A stretch of DNA of 64,000 nt from Bacteroidota bacterium. Its GTDB lineage: Bacteria; Bacteroidota; Bacteroidia; Palsa-948. The notes below the pieces were generated by a model that saw only the letters and a list, made by a program, of their open reading frames with translations, was not told the DNA's origin and ran no database searches. The position numbers and the translations under genes are program-made. The DNA is taken from positions 1 through 64,000 of the forward strand of contig JACQAL010000018.1 of assembly GCA_016195025.1 (NCBI GenBank). Direction: 5' to 3'. Numbering within the stretch: the stretch's first letter is position 1; each line of letters opens with the position of its first letter. Of this stretch, positions 56,671 through 64,000 are shown in pieces.

Positions 56671-58815
56671 ATGAATGTGCAAACAGCTTTGCGCGCCACA
56701 AAATCTTTTTTAGATACTGAGATTAAATTTCTCAAAGGCGTTGGTCCTGAGAAAGAAAAAACTCTGAAATCGGAATTGAATATTTCCACGTTCGGAGATT
56801 TGCTCAACCATTTTCCGTTCCGCTATGTTGACCGCACAAAATTTTATAAAGTGCGCGAATTAAATTCCAATTTACAATATGTCCAGTTGCGCGGAAAAAT
56901 TATTAGTACGGAAGTTATTTCTAAAGGAAAACGAAGATTAGTTGCGCGGCTTGCCGATGAAACTGGAACAATGGAGTTAGTTTGGTTCCAGGGAATAAAA
57001 TGGATTTTGCCGAAACTGAAAAAAGAAAACGAATACATAGTATTCGGAAAGCCGCAAAAGTTTCTAAACACATTTAGCATTGTCCATCCTGAAATGGAAG
57101 AAGCCACGGAAGAAAATTTAAAACTCGCCAGAAAAATGCAACCCGTTTACAGCACGGGAGAAAAATTAAAATCAAAGTGGCTTGACAGCAGTGGAATCTG
57201 GAAACTTCAGCGAACTTTAATTTCTCAAATCAATAATAACATTCCTGAAACCTTATCTGAAGAATTGATAAAGAAAAATAATTTTCTTTCAAGAGAAGAA
57301 GCATATAAAATAATTCATCTTCCCGAAAATTCCGAATTGCTCAAGCGCGCAGAATTCAGATTAAAGTTTGATGAATTATTTTTCATTCAGCTTCGTCTGC
57401 TTCAATTGAAACTAATCCGCAAAAAAACTTATGCGGGATTTAATTTTTCTTCGGTTGGAAATTCCTTCAATGACTTTTACAATAATCATCTTCCGTTTGA
57501 ACTTACGAAAGCGCAGAAGCGAGTCATAAAAGAAATCCGCGCTGATATGGCAACTGGCAAACAAATGAATCGTTTGCTTCAAGGCGATGTGGGCAGCGGA
57601 AAAACAATTGTCGCGCTTCTTTCAATGCTCATTGCGATTGATAACGGATTTCAGACATGCTTAATGGCGCCAACCGAAATTCTTTCACAGCAGCATTTCA
57701 AAAATTTATCCCGTCTTCTTGAGAAAACAAATATTCAGATGGAACTGCTCACAGGTTCAACAAAACAAAAGGACCGTAACCGCATTCACGAAAAACTTCA
57801 GAGCGGAGAATTAAAAATAATTGTCGGCACGCACGCGCTGATTGAAGATGAAGTCCAGTTTATGAAACTTGGATTGGTCGTAATTGATGAGCAGCATAAG
57901 TTTGGAGTTGCGCAACGTTCCCGTCTTTGGAAAAAAAGTTCCGGTGATAGAACTGTTTTTATTCCTCCGCATGTTTTAATTATGACAGCAACACCAATTC
58001 CAAGAACTTTAGCTATGACACTATATGGCGATTTGGATATTTCCGTAATTGATGAACTCCCTCCCGGAAGAAAACCAATCAAGACAGTTCACCGCTATGA
58101 TGTGAAGCGCCCGCAGATTTTTCATTTCATGCGCGAGCAAATAAAAAAGGGCAGGCAGATTTATGTAGTGTATCCTTTTATTGAAGAATCAAAAAAGTTT
58201 GACTATGCATTTCTGATGGAAGGTTATGAAAGAATAAGAAATGAATTTCCTCCTCCGCAGTATGTAACGGGAATCGTTCACGGGCAACTAAAAAATGATT
58301 TGCGTGACGCGCAGATGAAAAATTTTATCGAGGGAAAAACACAAATACTTGTTGCCACCACCGTGATTGAAGTTGGCGTGGATGTTCCAAACGCCTGCGT
58401 GATGGTGATTGAAAGCGCAGAAAGATTTGGTTTATCGCAATTGCATCAATTGCGCGGAAGAGTTGGGCGCGGTGCCGAAGAATCATTTTGCATTCTCATG
58501 ACAGGTTACAAACTTTCGGAAGACGCACGCACAAGAATTGAAACGATGGTTCGCACCTCCAACGGTTTTGAAATTGCTGAAGTTGATTTGGGTTTGCGCG
58601 GTCCGGGTGATATGGCGGGCACGCAGCAGAGCGGAATCACCGATTTGCACATAGCCGATTTGATAAAAGATTCCCAGATACTTACTTTCTCGCGCGATGT
58701 TGCTGAAAAACTTTTGCACGAAGATTCTGAACTTTCTTCGCCTGAAAACAAACCCATCCGCACCGAACTCGACCGAATAAAAAAAGCGAAGCCGTATTGG
58801 GGAAGGATAAGTTGA
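56671..58815 (+). CDS. recG: ATP-dependent DNA helicase RecG
   Basis: A 714-residue fork-reversal helicase. I prefer the ATG at 56671; a TTG two codons upstream overlaps the previous stop. The N-terminal wedge (about 20-160, FLKGVGPEKEKTL, FPFRYVDRTKFY) is followed by an SF2 motor: Walker A GDVGSGKTIVA, DEQH box (VIDEQHKFG), TATPIPRTLAMTLYGDLD, QLRGRVGRGAEESFC. The C-terminal helical TRG motif region has DLGLRGPGDMAGTQQSG. It remodels stalled forks and Holliday junctions. Length is normal. Confidence 0.97.
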   Translation: MNVQTALRATKSFLDTEIKFLKGVGPEKEKTLKSELNISTFGDLLNHFPFRYVDRTKFYKVRELNSNLQYVQLRGKIISTEVISKGKRRLVARLADETGTMELVWFQGIKWILPKLKKENEYIVFGKPQKFLNTFSIVHPEMEEATEENLKLARKMQPVYSTGEKLKSKWLDSSGIWKLQRTLISQINNNIPETLSEELIKKNNFLSREEAYKIIHLPENSELLKRAEFRLKFDELFFIQLRLLQLKLIRKKTYAGFNFSSVGNSFNDFYNNHLPFELTKAQKRVIKEIRADMATGKQMNRLLQGDVGSGKTIVALLSMLIAIDNGFQTCLMAPTEILSQQHFKNLSRLLEKTNIQMELLTGSTKQKDRNRIHEKLQSGELKIIVGTHALIEDEVQFMKLGLVVIDEQHKFGVAQRSRLWKKSSGDRTVFIPPHVLIMTATPIPRTLAMTLYGDLDISVIDELPPGRKPIKTVHRYDVKRPQIFHFMREQIKKGRQIYVVYPFIEESKKFDYAFLMEGYERIRNEFPPPQYVTGIVHGQLKNDLRDAQMKNFIEGKTQILVATTVIEVGVDVPNACVMVIESAERFGLSQLHQLRGRVGRGAEESFCILMTGYKLSEDARTRIETMVRTSNGFEIAEVDLGLRGPGDMAGTQQSGITDLHIADLIKDSQILTFSRDVAEKLLHEDSELSSPENKPIRTELDRIKKAKPYWGRIS

Positions 58816-58820
58816 AAAAT

Positions 58821-60365
58821 TTATACAGCAGATTCTTTTAACGAAATATTTTTTCTAAGAACTTCTTCAAGCGGCAAATTATTTATTTTGCTTTCGAGCC
58901 AGATGATAAACTGATAGGCATCGCCATAGTTATTTTTTAAAACACCATCCATAAGCGAAATAAGTTCTGTATGAAACTTAATGAAATAATTTTTTAACTC
59001 TTCGCCTTTGGGTTTACGAGCAGAAAGAAGTTTGAAAAAAGCAAGAATTTTTTTTTCGAAATCATAAAGTTTATTTTTCTTGTCAAGAAACCGAACAGTT
59101 GATTTAATTGCTGATTCCATTAAATCATCGTTTCCCAGTTCATAATGAATCATCAGGTTCATCACGCGTGCATTTCCAAAAATATCCTGGCGAAGTTGAA
59201 CTTCTTTATTGTTGAGTACTTCATTAATATATTTAAGAGCCGTGTGATATTGCTTCGCAGCAAAATAACAATATGCATAGTGATAATAAAAGGTAAGACG
59301 CGAAACAGGGTTTATCAGTCGTTGGTGCTGCGGCATTTCTTTTTCAATTTGTTCAATCAACTCAATGGATTTCTGATATTGCCCCGATACAATGAAGAAA
59401 TAAAGTTCAAGAAGATTCGCATGTTCAAAAATGGCGGCTTTAGTTTCGCTGTTGGTTGCCTGCACACTGCGCAATTCTTTCAGTGCCCGGCCGAATTGGG
59501 AGAATTCTCCTTTGTGCAGGCAGAGATATGCCTCGTGGCGAAGAACGATAATATAATCTTCCGGATTTTCCTGAATAATTTCCGGCACCGATTCAATTAT
59601 TTTTTTCCGGGCGAGAGTTGATTCAAATACTTTTTCCCATGCGCCAGTAGCAAAATAATAAGAAGCTAATGTATAGTGAAATAAAATTTTTGCTTTGTTT
59701 GAGAGGGCATTCTTCTCATTTTTCAGCAGCGGGTGGCTGATTATTTTTTTCATTTCTTCCGCTTCATTTTTCGAACGGGCAACATAGCGCGCATTGATAA
59801 TACTGTCAAGGGAGAAAAATATTTTTTCAAACTCATGGATATTTTTTTGTTTACTTATCACTTCTTCTTTTTCGCGGATAATTTCATCCTGTGTACTTGT
59901 GTGAGAAAGCGAATATGCCTCAAGCGAAACTATTTTCCGTTCCCAGTTGAGAATTTCAATGAGCGGAGAAAATTTCTCGTGCTTGTATGCAAGTTCCTTG
60001 GTACTCTTTAAAACTTTTTGTGCCTGCGCATATAATCCCTTCAGATGAAGAAAATGCACGTCCTGCAGTCGCTCCTGAATAATTGTTTCCACAGAGTGCT
60101 GCGAGCGGTATGCGCGCATGCTTTTAAGAATAAGATGGAATAAATAATTTTTTACGCGGTGAAGTTGTTTTGCAAACGGCTCGCCTTTAAACTTGTGAAG
60201 GATGGCATCTTCATCGTATGAATTCTGCGCATCTACGGCATCAAAGAGGCGGAAATAATTTTTTTCTTCTTCGGTATTTCCGGCAAAAGCATATTTCTTG
60301 AAATATCCTTTTTCATTCCGGCTAAGCGATTTAATTAACAGGAAGAGTTCATCAGATTTTTTCAT
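58821..60365 (-). CDS. TPR-like helical repeat protein, unknown
   Basis: A 514-residue soluble, almost wholly helical protein. The start at 60365 gives MKKSDELFLLIKSLSRNEKGYFKKYA, the consensus N-terminus of a Bacteroidota family; an upstream ATG adds 21 residues across the promoter. Helical pairs such as LKGLYAQAQKVLKSTKELAYK, ASYYFATGAWEKVFES and AYCYFAAKQYHTALKYINEVL look like TPRs. No catalytic motif was seen, so it is probably a cytoplasmic scaffold. It lies between recG (convergent) and a small divergent gene. Confidence 0.7.
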   Translation of the reverse strand: MKKSDELFLLIKSLSRNEKGYFKKYAFAGNTEEEKNYFRLFDAVDAQNSYDEDAILHKFKGEPFAKQLHRVKNYLFHLILKSMRAYRSQHSVETIIQERLQDVHFLHLKGLYAQAQKVLKSTKELAYKHEKFSPLIEILNWERKIVSLEAYSLSHTSTQDEIIREKEEVISKQKNIHEFEKIFFSLDSIINARYVARSKNEAEEMKKIISHPLLKNEKNALSNKAKILFHYTLASYYFATGAWEKVFESTLARKKIIESVPEIIQENPEDYIIVLRHEAYLCLHKGEFSQFGRALKELRSVQATNSETKAAIFEHANLLELYFFIVSGQYQKSIELIEQIEKEMPQHQRLINPVSRLTFYYHYAYCYFAAKQYHTALKYINEVLNNKEVQLRQDIFGNARVMNLMIHYELGNDDLMESAIKSTVRFLDKKNKLYDFEKKILAFFKLLSARKPKGEELKNYFIKFHTELISLMDGVLKNNYGDAYQFIIWLESKINNLPLEEVLRKNISLKESAV

Positions 60366-60484
60366 TTTCGGGTAAGTTCGGAATGTACAAATGCCGGTAT
60401 TTTGGTTTTGCTTTGTCTGCGTATTCAATATAAATTTGCCAAAATTTTTTAATCAACACATCAACCAACAAATCTACCATTAAG

Positions 60485-60682
60485 ATGAAACATCAACACT
60501 ACATCGAAGAAAAAGTTTTGCAATGCATGGAAGAATGGAAATCATCCACTACGCAATCGCTGCGGGAAATCATGGCAAAATATTTTTCAAAAATTTTTAT
60601 TGAAGCGCAACAAAAATACATGTGCGAAATGGCGGCATTAAAAGTCGAAAGTGTTTTTGAGAATGCCGAAACTTTAAACTAA
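60485..60682 (+). CDS. Small helical protein (65 aa)
   Basis: A 65-residue charged helical protein (HYIEEKVLQCMEEWKSSTTQ, LREIMAKYFSKIFIEAQQKYMCEM). A TAAATTTG -7 box lies 46 nt upstream. No family is recognised. It lies 17 nt before the haem/copper T9SS gene and may be read with it. Confidence 0.5.
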   Translation: MKHQHYIEEKVLQCMEEWKSSTTQSLREIMAKYFSKIFIEAQQKYMCEMAALKVESVFENAETLN

Positions 60683-60699
60683 CAACTAAATTTTTCCGG

Positions 60700-62523
60700 A
60701 TGAAAAAACTTTACATTCTTTTTTTCTTCGCCATAAATTTTTTTCAGGTAAACGCGCAGCCGTTCTACAGCGATGCTGCAGGAACTTTTTACAACAAATG
60801 TACTTCCTGCCATCATCCCGGAGGAGGCACCCCCTTTTCCATGATGAATTATTCTGAAACTTCTCCCTGGTGTGCGCTCATTCAAGCCGATGTGAACAAA
60901 AATAAAATGGCTCCGTGGCCTCCGGATACAAACTACACACGCTTTCTGCATGAGCGCGTTCTCACAGCAAGCGAAAAAAATAAAATCCTCAATTGGACAA
61001 GCAACGGCTGTCAGCAGGGAGATACCACGAAAGCGCCTTTTCCTCCGCCCACCTATCCTATATATAAGCTTTGCGGAACTCCTGACACGGTGCTGCAAAT
61101 TCCTACTTATACAAGTACAGCTTCATCGAGCGACATGTATAATTGTTTTTCACTTCCTACAGGATTGACTCAAACTGAATGGCTGCGCGCGTATGAACTT
61201 ATTCCCGGCAATCCGAACATTGTGCATCATGTGGTAATGTTTGTAGATACGGTCGGAAGTTCAACCAGCAACTTAACCGGCTCGTGTTTCACTCCGCCAT
61301 CCGGAAGTTATCAGATGGGCGCATGGGCGCCCGGTTCTTCTCCAACGGTTTTTCCCGGGCTTGCTCCGCTGAAAGCAGGAATGAAAATAAATGCCGGCTC
61401 AAAAATTGTTTTGCAGATTCATTATCCTGCAGGAACAGCGGGGCAAGTGGACAGCACAAAAATCAGATTGTACTTTTATCCTACAGGTTCTACCGGAATC
61501 CGCAGAATGTATTCCACAGTTGATTTGCAGAAATGGGGATTTCAAATTTTGCCAAACACAACTCCAACGCTTACGCAAACTGTTTCTGTAACTTCAACGC
61601 GCTCCATCTTTGCTGTGTTTCCTCACTCACATCTTATTTGTGACAGCATTGCTATTTATGCAACCTCTGGAATAAACACAACTAAACTTGTGCGAGTGAA
61701 CAAATGGGATTTTAAATGGCAGGGATTTTATACGTTTCCGTTTATGCCGAAAATTCCTTCGGGCTACGTACTGAATGCAGTGCACCGCTACAATAATACA
61801 AGCAGCAATCCGAATAATCCATATAGCCCTCCGCAAACAATCTATTCCGGTTATGCAACAACTGATGAAATGCTTTTTGATGGTTTCCTGTGGCTCAATT
61901 ACCAGACAGGCGATGAAAACATTGACATTGGCGCGCTGCTTGCCAATGATACATTGTTGAATTGCACTCCACCTCCTTATGCCATGTTCAGTGAAAGCGC
62001 TGATACCATATGCGCAGGCAGTTGCATAAATTTTTCAGACCAGAGCAATAATTCTCCTACTTATTGGAACTGGAATTTTCAGGGGGGAAATCCTTCCTCC
62101 TCCGCTCAGCAGAATCCGCAAAATATTTGTTATGCCAATGCAGGCATATATAATGTAACGCTCACTTCCGGTAATGTAAGCGGAAGCACAACAAACTCCA
62201 AAACAATTACTGTTTTATCTTGCACAGGAACAAATGAAAAACTTTCTTCCGGAATTTTTTCTTATGCCCAGCCCAATCCGTTTTTTGAATCTTCCCGGAT
62301 AATTTTTTCGTTGCCTGTGGCTGCATTCACTTCGGTTGAAATATATAATATGTATGGCGACAAGATGAAAACAATTTTTTCCGGGGGAAAAAATGCAGGC
62401 ACTCATTCTGCGGAATGGAATGGAACTAATGATGCAGAACAAAAAGTTTCTGCCGGAATTTATTTCTATAACATACGCGCAATGAATTTTTCTTCGTGCG
62501 GGAAAATTCTTTTGTCCAAATAA
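60700..62523 (+). CDS. T9SS protein: CxxCH haem site, Cu monooxygenase-like and PKD domains
   Basis: A 607-residue exported protein. A signal peptide (FFFAINFFQVNAQ) leads to a haem-c-like site (NKCTSCHHPGG, about 34-44). A domain of about 300 residues resembling copper type II ascorbate-dependent monooxygenases follows, with paired His in NIVHHVVMFVD, WAPGSSPTVFPGLAPLKAGMKI, VLQIHYPAGTAG and a later FPHSHLI. A PKD domain (about 425-505, CINFSDQSNNSPTYWNWNFQGG) and a T9SS sorting domain (AQPNPFFESSRIIF, VSAGIYFYNI, GKILLSK) complete it. The His set fits copper binding. An oxidative surface enzyme is inferred. Confidence 0.8.
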   Translation: MKKLYILFFFAINFFQVNAQPFYSDAAGTFYNKCTSCHHPGGGTPFSMMNYSETSPWCALIQADVNKNKMAPWPPDTNYTRFLHERVLTASEKNKILNWTSNGCQQGDTTKAPFPPPTYPIYKLCGTPDTVLQIPTYTSTASSSDMYNCFSLPTGLTQTEWLRAYELIPGNPNIVHHVVMFVDTVGSSTSNLTGSCFTPPSGSYQMGAWAPGSSPTVFPGLAPLKAGMKINAGSKIVLQIHYPAGTAGQVDSTKIRLYFYPTGSTGIRRMYSTVDLQKWGFQILPNTTPTLTQTVSVTSTRSIFAVFPHSHLICDSIAIYATSGINTTKLVRVNKWDFKWQGFYTFPFMPKIPSGYVLNAVHRYNNTSSNPNNPYSPPQTIYSGYATTDEMLFDGFLWLNYQTGDENIDIGALLANDTLLNCTPPPYAMFSESADTICAGSCINFSDQSNNSPTYWNWNFQGGNPSSSAQQNPQNICYANAGIYNVTLTSGNVSGSTTNSKTITVLSCTGTNEKLSSGIFSYAQPNPFFESSRIIFSLPVAAFTSVEIYNMYGDKMKTIFSGGKNAGTHSAEWNGTNDAEQKVSAGIYFYNIRAMNFSSCGKILLSK

Positions 62524-62539
62524 TTTTTTGAAGACGAAA

Positions 62540-64000
62540 ATGAAACCAACTGAAAGCGTCCGGAATATTTTTCTGATTGTAGGAATAATTTGTATTCCCG
62601 CGTTTCTTTTTGGGAAAAATTTTTCGGGCGATGAAAAAAAATCTGAATCAAAACAACTGGCTTCGCGGTGGATGAATAATCAGCCCGTACGCTTTGAAGA
62701 AAACAACGGGCAGATGAGCGATTTTGAAGGCAAGCCGGTTCCGTTTGTTCTTTTCAGGGCATCTGCGCGCGGAATGGATGTTTACATTACAGAAAAAGGA
62801 TTAACCTATGTTTTCCGGAAAACAGAAGAAGAAAAAGATGACGAGGATGAAAATTATTCTTCTTCTTTCCGCGAGAATGAAAAAGTAAATGTGCAGTGGT
62901 GCCGCATTGATGCCGAACTAAAAGATGCGGTGATAAAAAAGGAAAATATTGTTACCGTATCTCCTTCTGAAACAAACCTTAATTATTTTCTTGGAAATTG
63001 CCCGCAGGGAATTTTAAGAGTGAAGCAATATGAAAAAATTACCATCAAAGAAATTTATCCGGGAATTGACTGGGTGTTTTACAACTCTTCGTCAAAAGGA
63101 TTTAAATATGATTTTATAGTTCATGCCGGAGCAGATTATTCCAGAATAAAATTTATTTATTCCAGCGCGCAGCCCTTGAAAATAAATCCGGATGGTGCTC
63201 TTGAAATTCCTACTTCGCTCGGAAAACTTAAAGAACAGGCGCCAGTTTCCTATGATAAAAACACATCCATAAAAGTTCCTACGAAATTTGTTTCTCATTT
63301 CCTGGAAGAAAACAAAACCGAAATAACTTTTCAGGTTGCGGAATCGTATAATCATTCTTCCGACCTTGTTATTGACCCGCAGCTTTTCTGGGCAACTTTT
63401 TTCGGAGGCAGCGATTACGATGAAGGCATAATGTCTGCCACCACCGATGCGGGCGGAAATTTATTTGTGGGCGGCTACACACAATCTTCAATCGGATTTC
63501 CAATTCAGAACTCTTCCAATGCGTACAACCAGGGAATAATTGCAGGCGGATGGGATGGGTTTGTTGCTAAGTTTTCAAATGCAGGCGTTCTGCTCTGGTG
63601 CACTTACTTCGGGGGAAACGGAAACGATTTTGGTTTTTCTGTAGCATATGATGGAACGAGCGGAAGTTTATTTTTTTCCGGCATCACGTTGTCAGCTTCA
63701 AATTTTCCTCTTGTAAATCCGGGCGGTGGCGCTTACTTTGTTAATTCTTTTTCCGGTGGAGCACAGTATGGTGACGCTTTTGTGGCGAAGTTTAATTCTT
63801 CTGGCGGACTTGTGTGGTCAACTTATTTTGGCGGAAGCGGAGAAGAATGGTGGGGAAATTCTCTCGCGATAGATGCAAACAGTGATTTATTCATTGTCGG
63901 AAAAACAACTTCTGCAAATTTCCCTTTGCAAAATTCTGCCGGAGCATATTACCAGCCGGCAAATGCAGGTGGCGGAGATATTTTCATTTCCAAATTTTCT
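62540..64000 (+). CDS. SBBP-repeat surface protein, 3' end outside window
   Basis: The frame opens at ATG 62540 and stays open for 487 codons to the window edge. The protein has a hydrophobic N-terminal segment (about 9-26) and FEENNGQMSDFEGKPVPFV, the N-terminal signature of a large Bacteroidota exported family. A beta-rich region (to about 290) contains IKEIYPGIDWVFYN and DLVIDPQLFWATFFGG. SBBP beta-propeller units of about 55-60 residues follow, with WxTYFGGxGxDxGxSxAxDxxG (TYFGGNGNDFGFSVAYD, TYFGGSGEEWWGNSLAID). Such proteins usually end in a sorting or gliding-motility C-terminal domain, which is not visible here. Confidence 0.8.
   Translation, partial: MKPTESVRNIFLIVGIICIPAFLFGKNFSGDEKKSESKQLASRWMNNQPVRFEENNGQMSDFEGKPVPFVLFRASARGMDVYITEKGLTYVFRKTEEEKDDEDENYSSSFRENEKVNVQWCRIDAELKDAVIKKENIVTVSPSETNLNYFLGNCPQGILRVKQYEKITIKEIYPGIDWVFYNSSSKGFKYDFIVHAGADYSRIKFIYSSAQPLKINPDGALEIPTSLGKLKEQAPVSYDKNTSIKVPTKFVSHFLEENKTEITFQVAESYNHSSDLVIDPQLFWATFFGGSDYDEGIMSATTDAGGNLFVGGYTQSSIGFPIQNSSNAYNQGIIAGGWDGFVAKFSNAGVLLWCTYFGGNGNDFGFSVAYDGTSGSLFFSGITLSASNFPLVNPGGGAYFVNSFSGGAQYGDAFVAKFNSSGGLVWSTYFGGSGEEWWGNSLAIDANSDLFIVGKTTSANFPLQNSAGAYYQPANAGGGDIFISKFS

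Overview
The window is a stretch of chromosome from a member of the Bacteroidota, most likely an uncultivated or environmental lineage. Evidence: several secreted proteins end in type IX secretion (T9SS) C-terminal sorting domains; a SusC-like TonB-dependent receptor is present; candidate promoters carry the Bacteroidota -7 box TAnnTTTG; and the purH-mreBCD-mrdA-rodA order, a fused MurF-Alr enzyme and a VTC/DUF4956 pair all fit the phylum. Coding DNA is AT-rich and densely packed. No rRNA, phage or CRISPR array was seen.

Layout. 0-3.2 kb: a messy accessory stretch with a LytTR DNA-binding protein, small secreted proteins and at least three genes broken or cut short just after a signal peptide. 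3.2-12.2 kb: cell-surface functions (TonB receptor, three T9SS-exported proteins, lipoproteins) plus a DUF5674 two-gene unit. 12.3-16.3 kb: VTC-domain protein, DUF4956 membrane protein, MgtE and a D-2-hydroxyacid dehydrogenase. 16.3-23.6 kb (minus strand): purH followed by the rod-shape operon mreB-mreC-mreD-mrdA-rodA. 23.7-36.5 kb: an FtsX-like permease, Mfd, a TMTC-like TPR membrane protein, a PafA-like phosphatase, CorA, RsmI and an M28 peptidase. 36.6-40.4 kb: tdk and murF-alr, separated by a REP-associated (Y1) transposase. 40.4-52.2 kb: a repeat-rich gap, a YcxB/GspG-like protein, MeaB, a glycosyltransferase, an O-antigen ligase, the metB-rnpA-yidD-ctp run, a DMT transporter and a Kelch-like T9SS protein. 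52.2-64 kb: a tRNA-like RNA, an Lrp regulator, radA with two glycan genes, recG, TPR and surface proteins, ending in a truncated SBBP-repeat protein.

The genes are mostly housekeeping (envelope growth, DNA repair, Mg2+ uptake, purine synthesis) interleaved with exported surface proteins. The unusual content lies in the small elements. (1) A 169-nt minus-strand RNA folds as a class II tRNA with a 99-nt variable region. (2) At least seven genes have a TAnnTTTG box only 3-6 nt before the start codon, suggesting leaderless mRNAs. (3) Several families of palindromic and 7-bp tandem repeats sit between genes and also inside reading frames (Mfd, MurF-Alr, a dehydrogenase, signal peptides), where they are translated. 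(4) A RAYT-type transposase is flanked by its own REP-like hairpins, with a solo copy about 3 kb away.
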